Shown: positions 1-8,706 of the stretch, piece by piece | How positions within the stretch are numbered: position 1 is the first letter of the stretch | Layout of the letters: every line of letters starts with the position of its first letter | Virus record (IMG/VR): IMGVR_UViG_3300045125_000161 | Location: 1 to 36,391 of that record | Reading direction: 5' to 3' (one strand) | Length of the DNA: 36,391 bases | From: a virus | Notes under the pieces: model-generated | The model's input: only the letters and a program-made list of their open reading frames with translations | What the model was told of the DNA's origin: nothing | The model's database searches: none | Program-made: the position numbers and the translations under genes

Positions 1-525
1 TGTCAATTTTCCTGATAGGACCATCTTTTTTTAAATGCATATTGCCAACAATTCCAACAGATTTATCTTGAAATAAATCAATAATTGGCTCAATCCAACC
101 TTTGTACAACTGTATCAGCATTCAAAATATTAAATAATCGCCCGTTGCAAATCTACTGGCAGCGTTACAAGCTTGTCCCATAGCCTAAATTTGTTGTGTT
201 GTATAAAAGCGCTTCCTACTGGTTTCTCGATTTCATGTCTTCTTTTAATCCAAGAGTCTAAGACATAATTTGAAGAATTGTTCGACAATGATCATCAATA
301 AAATAATTTCAACTTTAATGCTTCTCGTTCAATGGAAAAGATTTAACGAGATCATCTATAACTAATTGGCTTTTAGCAAAGAGGGATGATTATTGATACA
401 TACCTGCCTTTCAACTGACCTAAACCAGTCTGGCATACTATATTCTTTACATATATTTGGCTCATGAAAAAACTATTCCTCAACCATTTTGCCATAGGCT
501 GTAATGGCAGAGATTTAGGGTTCAT
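1..525 (-). CDS. Family 2 (GT-A) glycosyltransferase, 3' end cut by window edge
   Basis: The N-terminal part of a GT2 glycosyltransferase, which transfers a sugar from a nucleotide-sugar donor. After joining frames it begins MNPKSLPLQPMAKW, then shows the first Rossmann strand VSIIIPL (about residue 44), VEIILIDDH (the GT-A acidic strand), then GYGQACNAASRFATGDYLIF and LNADTVVQ (the acceptor DxD-like region), then VGIVGNMHLKK. These are in the order expected for GT2. At least three frameshifts interrupt the frame, so no long open frame is visible. The gene runs off the left edge and its C-terminus is missing. It follows two unknown genes on the same strand behind a late promoter box at 1821. 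Family assignment is firm; the acceptor (capsid, DNA or host glycan) is unknown. Confidence 0.72.
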
Positions 526-547
526 TTTGGATAATTAAGATTTGTTT

Positions 548-1171
548 TTATAACTGCTGTATCTGAAGCCTGTACTGATTTGCCAAAGACGAAATTTTTT
601 GGCAGTAATCGCTATTCATTGCAGGTTGTCCGTTAATGCTTTTTTCATATAATTTTTCAAATAATTCATCTAGACTTTTATTGGCATTATGAGTTAGTTT
701 TTCAATCTCATGTTGATGCCTATTTTCTTGCCCAACCTTAGTAGGGTCGCTCGATGTTGGCGGAGCAACACCAGCAGCCCCCTGAAATTTGATTCATAGG
801 CAAATTGGCTTGAAGGAGTAACCACCTGGCCCGATCTGATATAAATTCAATAAAAGTTTTCACAAATTTATTGAGGTCTCATTTGCACCGTAGCAAAGCC
901 TTCTTTGATACGATGCACTCAAACCATAGTCGCTAGAAAGTTCGTGAATTATATTGGTTAATAAAGTGACCGCTTGTTGCTTTGACATATTGGTCTGCGA
1001 TAGCTTGGCATAAAGTTTGCCAAGAATTGGCCGAAGTTGACTTTTTTATTGCCTCTACTCCTGGATCTATATTTGCTTGACCTACTGGAACTTGGCATGC
1101 CAGTACCTGTAGGCTGTTGGATTCCCATCAGCCTTCTTTCATTAAACGAAATCTGCAGGTATACTTAACAT
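548..1171 (-). CDS. Hypothetical protein
   Basis: About 207 residues once frames are joined, with no family recognised. The start is chosen at 1171 because GAGGAA lies eight bases upstream; the protein opens MLSIPADFV and soon reads GIQQPTGTGMP, then ANIDPGVEAIKKSTSANSW, then LYAKLSQTNMSKQQAVTLL and IIHELSSDYGL. The C-terminal third (VGQENRHQHEIEKLTHNANK and SLDELFEKLYEKSINGQP) is hydrophilic and probably helical. It ends RLQIQQL with TAA at 548-550. Several frameshifts break it. It sits between another unknown gene and a GT2 gene on the same strand, probably in one late transcript. Confidence 0.5.
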
Positions 1172-1209
1172 ATTTAAAATTCCTCGCTTGGGTGACCAGT
1201 ACGAGCATT

Positions 1210-1812
1210 TTATTTTTTTGTGAATTCTTTTGGTTTGTCTTGCTTTTCGACCTTTTCTAAAGAATCTTTTATCTTTTTCCTTACAACGAATAATTTTTCT
1301 CTGCAGGAACATCTAATAATTCTGATAAACCATCAGAGTTATTTATGACTTGTAAAAAATTATCCCAAAATGTATCACTGATTCCATTGCCAGTACGAAT
1401 TGCAGACATTGCCTTGTCATCAGCAGGTAGGTCATACCAAGTCTTCCATTTGCGCAAACTCCCATAATCTTTGAAATGAAAACATTTTTTCCTCGTATGT
1501 GAAAACCGTAATTGTCTCCATATCCCGGTGCCGATCGTAGGATATGGATATTCCCCTGTGTAAACTAAGCCTTTTTTAATGCAGGGACATTTTTGCTTCG
1601 GATGAGGCATCCTTGCTGATATGCCTAAAAATTCTTGTCTGGATCAAACTCCACTGTTCCTTTCTGGTACGGTGGAGTGTTTTGTACATCTCTTTGGATC
1701 TAGTTCCCATTAAACCATAGGCAACATCAATATTAGAACGATTGTCCACATATTTCTCCCCCGCCTTCAGGAGAGATAATTGTGACAAAAATTCTTTGAA
1801 ACTCATAAACAT
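1210..1812 (-). CDS. Hypothetical late protein beginning MFMSFKEFLSQL
   Basis: Two overlapping open frames (1842-1576 and 1610-1281) plus a short third frame make one protein of about 200 residues: MSFKEFLSQLSLLKAGEKY near the start, LMGTRSKEMYKTLHRTRKEQ in the middle, then DDKAMSAIRTGNGISDTFW and LLDVPAEK, ending in a lysine-rich tail (KVEKQDKPKEFTKK). No family is recognised. The N-terminus resembles the capsid-targeting leaders of other proteins in this window but lacks a clear (L/I)xE. A late promoter box at 1821-1828 lies only nine bases before the ATG at 1812, so the message would be nearly leaderless, or the start is at 1806 or further in. Frameshifts fall near 1600 and 1290. Confidence 0.5.
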
Positions 1813-1820
1813 GGTAAAGT

Positions 1821-1828
1821 TATTTATG
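1821..1828 (-). promoter_or_regulatory. T4-type late promoter box CATAAATA
   Basis: On the minus strand this reads GGCATAAATAACT, matching the T4 late -10 consensus TATAAATA at seven of eight positions. It precedes the 1812 to 1 gene group. The same GCATAAATAA context recurs before other genes in the window. Confidence 0.6.
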
Positions 1829-1847
1829 CCATCAATAACCAAAAAAA

Positions 1848-1880
1848 AAACGAGCCTGAGATTTAATCCCAGACTCGTTT
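1848..1880 (-). terminator. Rho-independent terminator ending the vWA/Dam operon
   Basis: Inverted arms AAACGAG and CTCGTTT with an inner CTG/CAG pair around ATTTAAT form a hairpin. On the minus strand it is followed by a run of T (the A run at 1841-1850 on the plus strand). It lies just beyond the stop of the vWA gene at 1929 and before the next late promoter. Confidence 0.75.
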
Positions 1881-1928
1881 CAAAATAAACTAAAAATCAT
1901 TTTTCCCATTTTACCGCTGCAGCATTTC

Positions 1929-2729
1929 TTAAAAGACTTTGCCGCCAGTATAAACAGGAGATTCAGTTGCAACATATTTTGGAATCTTAGGATTGAATAT
2001 CGTCAAACTTCGCTTCTTTCGCTTGATTGACCATAGAATTCAAATTGACTTCAGAACTTTGCAAGCCCGACACTGTAATCGGCAACAGCATCATTGTCGC
2101 TCGCAAAACCCTTGGTGGAAAACGAACCCAATTCTCGTTCACTAAAATATTTGCTCCACTACGCGCGACTGAATTACTAAAGCTCCTCTTAAACAGATTC
2201 TGAATTCGAATTATCCCATGCAGCCATATTTGAAACTGAAGTCCCTGTCATTTCAGCAACTTTTTTCCAAATATTCCTTGCCACAACCCATGTAAGTGTA
2301 AGTCCATTTATTGGATGATTCACACTTCTGAACTAATTCTTTCAAAATCTTCTTGTCATAATGCCTGTCAGCATTCGTTTCACCATCAGAAATCGTAACG
2401 ATTAAATACGCGGCGATCAGGATCATTGTAGTCCGTCGTATCAATCAATTTTTGTGTCACGTAGCCAACAGCATCCATCATCGCTGTAGAACCACATGGC
2501 ATAAAATCAGATTCACTGGCTTCTTCAAGCTTTTCGACGGGAACATTCCATAAATGCTCAAAACTTCCCGTTAAAAGTTACCAATGAACACAAAATATCT
2601 TGAGTTTGTGCATTGATCTTCATCTGCTGCACTTGCTCGTTAAATCCAGCAATCGCAGCAGATTTTGTGCTAGCCATTGATCCAGATTTGTCTAAAATAA
2701 TCGCAACGTGTGTTTTTACTTTTTACTCA
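1929..2729 (-). CDS. von Willebrand factor A (vWA) domain protein
   Basis: About 266 residues forming a single vWA fold, a metal-dependent protein-binding domain. All three parts of the MIDAS site are visible after frame joining: DKSGS in VAIILDKSGSMAS (about residues 8-20), the threonine in CGSTAMMDAVG, and the aspartate in YLIVTISDGETN. The rest reads KKILKELVQKCESSNKWTY, MGCGKEYLEKVAEMTG and AWDNSNSES, ending VYTGGKVF. The start MSKK at 2729 has AGAGAGG upstream; a frameshift follows directly. It is the last gene of the operon that includes the Dam methylase and is closed by the terminator at 1848. Partner and role in the phage are unknown. Confidence 0.78.
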
Positions 2730-2732
2730 TAA

Positions 2733-2945
2733 TTATAGACCTCTCTTAGCGCGTGTTGCCCATTGTACCTGCGTACCCTGCGACAAAGGATTATCAGATT
2801 TGCCTAACTTTATTTTAAGTTTTGGTAAATCTCCAGTCTTCTGCAAAGTATCAAATTTCAAAGCCGTTGCACGATAACGTTTTCGCAACAGATTTTTAGC
2901 ATCAAGATTAATTGCCATGTCCATCAAATCGTGCAGCAAGCTCAT
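2733..2945 (-). CDS. Small hypothetical protein, basic
   Basis: A short basic protein (70 residues from the ATG at 2945) rich in Lys and Arg: NLLRKRYRATALKF, then LPKLKIKLGKSDNPLSQGTQ, ending TRAKRGL. No family recognised. The true start may be the downstream MDMAINLDAK ATG, which would overlap the stop of the upstream gene near 2908. Its 3' end carries the ribosome binding site of the vWA gene, so the two are likely co-translated. Confidence 0.5.
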   Translation of the reverse strand: MSLLHDLMDMAINLDAKNLLRKRYRATALKFDTLQKTGDLPKLKIKLGKSDNPLSQGTQVQWATRAKRGL

Positions 2946-3627
2946 GAGTAATTTTCAACTCGCCAATTTCAATCCCAACACGAATGAATTGACGAAGAAA
3001 AGATCAACTCCCTGCCATGATCTTCCAAGTTGATCACGTTCCATCAGGACGAAGTGGACGACCAACGTAAATTGGATTTTCATCAACATAATTGTCAGGA
3101 ATGTCGCCAACACAATATGTTTTCTTGATTTCTCCATTCACCTCGTAATCTGGACGACCAGAATAACCAGATTTTAGTTCTTGAAGGAGAATTAATGAAC
3201 TTTTTGTGTCTAAAATTCTGCCATCTGAATAAATCAAAAATGGTTGATTTTTAGAAATTTGCGACAGACGAATGCCTACAGAATTTGTTGGATCTTCTGG
3301 ATCAAACGCCTCCAACAGTTCTTGAGGAGTCATTCGATCAGCTTTTTTAGATGAAATTGGACGATTTTCATCTACTTTGTCGCCGCGAAAGATTGTTGCA
3401 AGTTCTTTCGCCAAGACACGAGGTTTAACACCATTTGGACCTGCTGGCATACAGGCTAGGATATCCTCGTGAGACAGTGCGGAAAGCCTTTCTTCGCTTG
3501 TGCCTCCGCTTGCTTTGATACAAGCAATCAAATCATCAGGGTTCAAATACCCCGGTTTGTCAACACCAATAGCGTCATTGTGCTGACGGATCGCTGACAA
3601 CGCAGCATCCATACGATCTTCGTACAT
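2908..3627 (-). CDS. Hypothetical protein
   Basis: About 240 residues. The first 197 are in one clean frame: MYEDRMDAALSAIRQHND, GYLNPDDLIACIKASGGTSE, then KKADRMTPQELLEAFDPED and ENPIYVGRPLRPDGT. After a frameshift near 3034 the protein likely continues DQLGRSWQGVDLFF, then FIRVGIEIGELKITHELAAR and ends FDGHGN at 2908. The start has GGTGG upstream. No family is recognised; it is acidic and soluble with no membrane segment. It is separated by 15 bases from the small gene upstream and belongs to the Dam/vWA operon. Confidence 0.6.
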
Positions 3628-3642
3628 AATCCACCTACTTCT

Positions 3643-3949
3643 TTAACGTACTTCTTCGTCTGTTTCAGGAACATCCTTCGCACAGACAGGCGATTTTCCG
3701 AATTCTATCCAAAAATTTTCTCCTGTCAAGCCAATCTTGGAACAAATTGAACATCGACGTAAGGATTTATTATTTGAGAATCGGCAGCTTTCCTCTCGCC
3801 AACAGCTTCCAAAGCATTTGCAACGTCTTTTGGCTGATGGTTGCCACAAATATACAAAGTCACATCTTCTAAATAGACGCCTGTGAAAATCCACTTTTCT
3901 TGGTCACTTTGCTTACTTTGTTGCGGCATCCCTGAATTTGGCACTTCAT
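3643..3949 (-). CDS. Small protein with possible zinc-binding cysteines
   Basis: About 100 residues. Starting at the ATG at 3949 (AAGGATGAG upstream) it reads MKCQIQGCRNKVSKVTKK, then after a frameshift WIFTGVYLEDVTLYICGNHQ (CxxH), then PKDVANALEAVGERKAADSQ and, after a second shift near 3726, GLTGENFWIEFGKSPVCAKD with the end ETDEEVR. The paired C-x4-C and CxxH could bind zinc, but this is inferred only. It lies 14 bases after the Dam stop in the same operon. An alternative start at 3944 (MPNSGMPQQSK) is in the frame of the middle section but has a poorer ribosome site. Confidence 0.45.
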
Positions 3950-3962
3950 AATACTCATCCTT

Positions 3963-4720
3963 TCAAAAATTCTTCCAAATAATTTCAACAATTTTCTCTT
4001 TGGAATTCTCAATCTTCTTTTTTTCAATATTCCAATCTTTATACAAACGATTGTACAGAGGAGATTGGCATCCACTTATTATAGCATTCCCCTTAAAGGA
4101 ATTCAAGGCATGAGACAACTCAATGTGATCTTCAGTCGTCATCTCTGATGAGTGACACTGTTTTTGATACCTTCATCTCATGCAAATATGGAGGATCACA
4201 ATAAATCAATGTTTCCTTTTTCATCAAAAGCTTGAATTACCTTCAAGGCAGGCTTATTAAATATATATACTTCACTAAATCTAGTCGATAAGTTTGGCAA
4301 GCTTTTTAAATTTTTTTGCCAAGAATTTATTTTTTCTCATCAAATGACTTTTTACCAGAATTCATCAAATTGTATACAAATTCGTTAACCGCTTGATCTA
4401 AATAATCGTCGAATTGATTCTTGGTTATCTTTGCAACACAACGTAAATATGTTTCCTCAGAGCATTTACATAAATTCAATCTTCTTAGAAATTCTTTGGG
4501 TTCATCTCTTAAAGCTAAATAAATGTTGAGCAATTTTGAATTTACATTATTCACAACTTCGACTTTGGATCGCATTTTATTCAATAAAATAGTCCCTGAT
4601 CCAGCAAATGGCTCTACATAAGTCATTTGTTCGTAGTTCTCAGGAAAATGTGAAATAATCCAAGGACTAAGGGCGTGCTTGGTTGGAACAAGATTTTAAA
4701 ATTGGCTGAATAACCTTCAT
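3963..4720 (-). CDS. dam: D12-class DNA adenine N6-methyltransferase (Dam type)
   Basis: Transfers methyl from S-adenosylmethionine to adenine N6 in DNA; in phages it protects DNA from restriction or replaces host methylation. About 252 residues after frame joining. Visible in order: MKVIQPILKS at the N-terminus, WIISHFPENYEQ, the SAM-binding motif YVEPFAGSGTILLNK (about residues 35-50), NSKLLNIYLALRDEP, the catalytic motif IYCDPPYLHEMKV, and the family C-terminus EDHIELSHALNSFKG, IISGCQSPLYNRLYKDW. The length suits the family. The start at 4720 overlaps the upstream stop as TAATG. Frameshifts occur near 4660, 4330 and 4140. The recognition sequence cannot be read from the protein. Confidence 0.85.
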
Positions 4721-4919
4721 TAAATTTCCTTGGTTTTTCATGAACTTTATGTCCACATTTTTCGCAAATAAAGTCAAATGGACCATAGCCTCTTTTTGAG
4801 CCTTCCCAAAACCATCCTAATGTTGGAAATTTTTTATGACAATCACAACATAAAACATTAATCGTTCGTTGTTCCTCAGGAAGTGTTTCATCCATATAAA
4901 ACCAACAATTTTCTTCCAT
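4720..4919 (-). CDS. Zinc-ribbon protein
   Basis: A short protein, first gene of the Dam/vWA operon. It reads MEENCWFYMDETLPEEQR, then two CxxC pairs 29 residues apart (VLCCDCHKKF and FICEKCGHKVHE), a typical zinc ribbon. I place its end at about 4720, where a TAA overlaps the Dam ATG after a small frameshift; the uncorrected frame continues to 4623 across the Dam start, which is unlikely. The binding partner is unknown. Confidence 0.6.
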
Positions 4920-4935
4920 AATTCAAAATCTCTAT

Positions 4936-4943
4936 CATAAATA
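4936..4943 (+). promoter_or_regulatory. Late promoter box CATAAATA
   Basis: TATCATAAATAAAAAG on the plus strand, 30 bases before the ATG at 4974, with AGAGAA as ribosome site between. It has the same box as the minus-strand late promoters. Confidence 0.5.
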
Positions 4944-4973
4944 AAAAGACTAACGATAATAGAGAAATATATT

Positions 4974-5317
4974 ATGAGTTTTAATAAAGATGCTTGCTCC
5001 GCTGTAGAATATTTGGCAAAAAGCAACTAATTGCTCTCTTGCCTTCAAAAATTGATACGTCTAAAGTAATTGTCAAAACTACCGGCGAAGTAATTGATCT
5101 CTCAAATGTCTCGCCAACTATTGCTAAACAGAATATCAATAATGGTTCTTGGATTTTTTATGAAACATTGATGCCAAGAAGAATGCTTTTAACTAATCCT
5201 AACTGGGTAATAAATAGTTTTGACTCTAAAGCAAAAGTAGCTTGCGTAATCATGTACTCAAAAAATGGATCAAATCACTTTTCATTCTCGCTTAATCCCC
5301 CATCAATCAAATTTTAA
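4974..5317 (+). CDS. Hypothetical protein
   Basis: About 114 residues: MSFNKDACSAVEYLAKSN, then after a frameshift IALLPSKIDTSKVIVKTTGE, LSNVSPTIAKQNINNGSW, RRMLLTNPNWVINSF and the end NGSNHFSFSLNPPSIKF. No family recognised. It is mostly beta-like and soluble. AGAGAA lies upstream of the start and a late promoter box at 4936. It meets the aminotransferase gene tail to tail with a four-base overlap. Confidence 0.55.
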
Positions 5318-6536
5318 ACAACTTTTTTAATGAAATTGATAGCATTATTCACGTCAGATCTGGAAAATGTCAATGGCGGTCTTAAACGAATTGATTTTTC
5401 TCCACAAGCAAGAACAGTCATATTTTCTTTAACTTAAATAAAACATAATCCCTGATTCCATAATCCGGCAAATCAAACGCACACATTAAACCAAGTCCAC
5501 GTACATTCGAAATTCTAGAAACTTTTTTTAGAGATTCTAAAAATACTCGCCGATAACTCTTGCGTTTTCTATTAAATTTTCTTCTTGAATAATAGAAATA
5601 ATTTTACTGAATCGAATCATATCAACAATATTGCCGCCCCATGTTGAATTTATCCTGCTTGATTCAGTGAAAACATTGTTTAAAACATTGTCAATTCGAT
5701 TAGTAGATGCAAAGCCGCAAACTTGAGTCTTTTTGCCGAATACAAGCATGTCTGGAATCACTCCAAAATGCTCATATGCCCACATTTTGCCAGTTAAACC
5801 TACGCCGGTCTGAACTTCATCAAATATAAGCATCGCCTCATACTTGTCTGCTAATCGTCGCAAAGCTGCAAAATACCTTGGCGTAAAATGGTTGTCACCC
5901 CCTTCACCTTGTATAGTTTCAAGTATTATTGCAGCTACCATATTAGTTTTTAAAGCTTCTTCAGCCTTTTTTAAACTAATCTCCTCTAAGTTTGCGACTT
6001 CGCCATCTACTAAAGGAAATTTTATTGCAGGATTCTTAATTCTAGTCCATGCAAATTTTGGAAATAATGCAGTTTTATTCCTCGCAGTATTCGTTAAAGA
6101 TAAACAATATCCAGTTCTTCCATGAAAAGCTTGCTCCAAATGAATTACATCTAAATCATTTACTTGCTCCTCACATAATCCTAATCTCTTCGCTTTCCAG
6201 TCAAATGCAGCCTTTAACGCATTTTCAACCGCTACACTGCCGCCTTCAACAAAAAAGAAATGCTTGAAGTCTGGCAAAATCGAAGCAAATTTTTCAATAA
6301 ATTCAGCTAATTCTTCACTGTAAAAATCTGAATTGGCATACTTGTGCAATAAATTATCAATATGCAATTTGGGATGATTCCAACCTAAAGGTAGACTTGC
6401 ATATTGGAGTCGAACAATCAAGATATTCGCCTGTTGTTTTATCGACTAAATAAGATCCATGGCTCTTGGATGCGTCAATGACTATATCCTCGCCGTCTCC
6501 TATTGTATGTTTTCCTATAATTTGATGAATATTCAT
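5314..6536 (-). CDS. lat: L-lysine 6-transaminase-like class III aminotransferase
   Basis: A PLP-dependent enzyme of the lysine epsilon-aminotransferase type, which in characterised bacteria moves the side-chain amino group of lysine to 2-oxoglutarate. About 407 residues, slightly short for the family. Motifs in order: SHGSYLVDKTTGEYLD, YASLPLGWNHPKL, HFFFVEGGSVAVENALKAA, EQAFHGRTGYCLSLTNT, AAIILETIQGEGGDNHF, the PLP aspartate in LIFDEVQTGVGLTG, the Schiff-base lysine in VFGKKTQVCGF, and SSRINSTWGGNIVDMIR. The C-terminus RGLGLMCAFDLPDYGIRDYV and RLRPPLTFS is recovered after frameshifts near 5537 and 5440; another is near 6420. The start overlaps the upstream stop as ATGA. The exact substrate (lysine, ornithine or an amino sugar) is inferred from motif resemblance. 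Confidence 0.82.
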
Positions 6537-6895
6537 TGCAAAAATATTCCTGCTGTGTTGATTAAACAAATTTGATGAAGCAGTTGATCAAATCCTATAG
6601 TGATAAAAAACATTCGATAATTTTTATCAATCCAAAATCTATGAGAAATTTTGCTAGTAAAAAAATCTACAAAAGCATGCAAAACGGCATTCAATAATAA
6701 AAAATTAATTAAGTTTTTAATATCAAAATTAGATAAAGGATTTACTAGAACTAAAAATAAAACAAATGTATAGAAAGAAACATGTGAATGCAAAGCCTTT
6801 AAATCACTATGTTTGTTTTCTGCCATCCATGAATTTTGAGAAACAAAATCTGCGAGCCAATGTGCAGTTAAAATTAAAATAATTGTGTTTGTCAT
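6533..6895 (-). CDS. DUF3307-like small membrane protein
   Basis: About 120 residues with several hydrophobic segments: NTIILILTAHWLADFV at the start, SFYTFVLFLVLVNPL, LINFLLLNAVLHAFVDFF and MFFITIGFDQLLHQI. The motif HWLADFVSQNSWMAENK followed by LHSH is typical of the DUF3307 family of predicted membrane proteins. The ATG at 6895 overlaps the upstream stop (ATGA), and its own stop overlaps the aminotransferase start, so the three genes are translationally coupled. Function unknown. Confidence 0.7.
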   Translation of the reverse strand: MTNTIILILTAHWLADFVSQNSWMAENKHSDLKALHSHVSFYTFVLFLVLVNPLSNFDIKNLINFLLLNAVLHAFVDFFTSKISHRFWIDKNYRMFFITIGFDQLLHQICLINTAGIFLQ

Positions 6896-7185
6896 ATCCA
6901 ACCAGTCTGTATTGCTGCTTTGATATCATTCATCGAAACTTTGCGACCAAGAAATTCTGAAACAGATTCTGTAAAATGCTCCTCAATACTACGCTGAATT
7001 TCTCGTTGATACATCGGACCCATTTTCATCGCGTCAAAATAAGAATTCATATCCACTTGCCAATCAAGTAGCTCGCCACCAATAAAAATGGCTTTTTCAA
7101 TTCCGCCTGCTCCATCGGATCGCATCTTGACTTCAAATCGCTTCTTGCCTAAATTTTCAGGAGATTCATTTATTTGTTCATTCAT
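6892..7185 (-). CDS. Conserved phage hypothetical protein
   Basis: An intact 97-residue frame: MNEQINESPENLGKKRFEVK, then SDGAGGIEKAIFIGGELLDW, MNSYFDAMKMGPMYQREIQR and a C-terminus HFTESVSEFLGRKVSMND. It looks like a small soluble phage protein of unknown role. It heads the operon with the membrane protein and the aminotransferase. The divergent gap of 35 bases to the plus-strand gene at 7221 must hold both promoters; TATAAT-like and CTAAATAAT stretches are present, but neither is convincing. Confidence 0.65.
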   Translation of the reverse strand: MNEQINESPENLGKKRFEVKMRSDGAGGIEKAIFIGGELLDWQVDMNSYFDAMKMGPMYQREIQRSIEEHFTESVSEFLGRKVSMNDIKAAIQTGWI

Positions 7186-7220
7186 AATAATTATTATAGC
7201 TAATTGTGCTAAATAATTGT

Positions 7221-7745
7221 ATGAATTTTATTGAATATTTACAAGAAACAAATTTACAGGATTTATATCATAATACTGTTCAGGCATTCCCGCGAACTAC
7301 ACGTAGGCAGCATTCTATAGATGAAATTCATATTATGGAAGTGCAATTAACTCCTTTTCTTGGAGTCAAAACCTTATTTGTTAAGGGATTAGCGAGAAAT
7401 ACCGGAAATGGACATGAATATAATCCAATTGTACTTTTTAAAAATGTAAAATATCACTCTGAGAAAAATCAAAATTGGATCGAAGCAATTGCAAAAGATG
7501 GTCAAAAATTTTTTCTTTGAAAAATTAAGCCAAAATGATGTCACAATTCGATGTAATTGCAATGATTTCTTTTGGAGATTCAATTATACAGACCGTCTAG
7601 ATAAATCTCTATATGGAAGGCTTAGAAAAAATATGAAGCAATTCACAGTCCCGGATCAAGCAATCCTTTAGAACTTTCTGGCATGTGCAAACATATTATT
7701 AAACTTGTAAAATCTCTACATCATTCAAATATTTTGGAGGATTGA
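7221..7745 (+). CDS. SWIM-like zinc-finger protein
   Basis: About 174 residues in three frames. N-terminal part MNFIEYLQETNLQDLYHNTV, LARNTGNGHEYNPIVLFKNV. After a shift at about 7505 it reads VTIRCNCNDFFWRF and, after another near 7640, SGMCKHIIKLVKSLHHSN. The CxC ... CxH arrangement (CNC then CKH) is that of SWIM zinc fingers, which bind nucleic acid or protein. The first frame stops at 7520 and the second at 7671, so two separate open frames are seen. No strong ribosome site precedes the start. The role in the phage is unknown. Confidence 0.6.
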
Positions 7746-7749
7746 ATAG

Positions 7750-8124
7750 GTGGAAAAGGAATTTGGAAATTTAATCGATACTTTGAAAAAATTTGAAGGA
7801 TTAGAAATTATAGACTTTAATTTAATCCCTAAAGTTTATGTGCATTTTAAACTAGATTCTGAAGATACATTGATGAAAATCACAAAAGTTGTCTCAGAAC
7901 TCAAAGAATATCACTCATGTGTCCTCTTGGTTCTATCTAGCAAAAATATTAAATTCTCATATCAACTTCTCATAGACGCAAAAGATGAACTTGCTGCAGT
8001 AAAAGCACTCAATAAACATTTTTATATGATTCAAAATGATACTAAAAGTGACTTTGGAATACCAGATCTTTCTTTGGTAACTATGAGGCAAATTGCTAAT
8101 GAACTTAAAAAAGATCAAACTTAG
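7750..8124 (+). CDS. Hypothetical protein with GTG start
   Basis: An intact 124-residue frame: MEKEFGNLIDTLKKFEGLE, VYVHFKLDSEDTLMKITKVV, SCVLLVLSSKNIKFSYQL, ending NELKKDQT. The GTG at 7750 is supported by GGAGG eleven bases upstream (TTGGAGGATTGAATAG). No family recognised. The stop at 8124 may itself be a frameshift artefact, because a protein-like frame continues directly (next entry). Confidence 0.6.
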   Translation: MEKEFGNLIDTLKKFEGLEIIDFNLIPKVYVHFKLDSEDTLMKITKVVSELKEYHSCVLLVLSSKNIKFSYQLLIDAKDELAAVKALNKHFYMIQNDTKSDFGIPDLSLVTMRQIANELKKDQT

Positions 8125-8294
8125 TATTTGCTCTCGTTTGGATAGAAGATTCTGAAAGAGATAATATTGCCGTAGAAGGAAGTGGAAATCCGACACAATT
8201 AGTCGGCTTGCTCACTAGAGGAACACATATGGCAATCGATTGGGCAGATAAAAATATTAAATTTTTTAAACCTAAAGACGATGAAGATGTTTAA
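8083..8294 (+). CDS. Small conserved-looking hypothetical protein
   Basis: Read as MRQIANELKKDQT, shift of one base, then LVFALVWIEDSERDN, AVEGSGNPTQLVGLLTRGTH and MAIDWADKNIKFF, ending DDEDV. About 70 residues. It is either a separate small gene starting at 8083 or the C-terminal end of the 7750 gene after an indel near 8115. It ends tail to tail with the minus-strand gene at 8291. Confidence 0.45.
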
Positions 8295-8620
8295 TTTCCA
8301 GTCTTTATGATTGCAAAATTTACTCTAGAGCCAGAATCTCCGTTGATCGTGAATTTCCAATTTCCGCCTTTTGTGTTTAAAGATAAATCGGAAGAAACGT
8401 AAGTTGGAGATGCTGAATAACTGGTAATAATAATAATGTAATCATTCGGAGATCCAATTAATGATGGGAAAAATACTTCAGTTGATGAACCGCTCAACCA
8501 AACACTACTAGCATAAGACACTTTTGGACCAACAAGTTTCGATATATCTAAATTGGAATTGCTGGACTTTTTGTCGTCAGCACTCCCCGGACCTGTGCCT
8601 TGTGTTGTTGTTGCTTCCAT
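8291..8620 (-). CDS. Putative virion surface or decoration protein
   Basis: An intact 109-residue frame. The N-terminus is low-complexity (MEATTTQGTGPGSADDKKSS), then an all-beta-like stretch rich in Ser, Thr and Val: VSYASSVWLSGSSTEVFF, DYIIIITSYSASPTYVSS, ending GSRVNFAIIKTGN. A T4-type late promoter (8656-8663) and GAGGAA ribosome site precede it, so it is expressed late and is probably structural. No family recognised; the structural role is inferred. Confidence 0.55.
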   Translation of the reverse strand: MEATTTQGTGPGSADDKKSSNSNLDISKLVGPKVSYASSVWLSGSSTEVFFPSLIGSPNDYIIIITSYSASPTYVSSDLSLNTKGGNWKFTINGDSGSRVNFAIIKTGN

Positions 8621-8655
8621 ATTTTCCTCAATCTATTCGAGTTTCTATGTAAAAT

Positions 8656-8663
8656 TATTTATG
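8656..8663 (-). promoter_or_regulatory. Late promoter box CATAAATA
   Basis: Minus strand reads TGGCATAAATAATTTTAC, giving a leader of about 30 bases with GAGGAA before the ATG at 8620. This is the clearest example of the GGCATAAATAAT form. An AATAAATA on the plus strand at 8668-8675 could serve the divergent gene at 8707. Confidence 0.68.
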
Positions 8664-8706
8664 CCAGAATAAATACTTTTGGTTAAATTTTTGCGAAAAG
8701 GATTTT

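Noticed and set aside
5844-6267. Plus-strand open frames across the aminotransferase
   Set aside because: They are antisense shadows of a strongly conserved enzyme.
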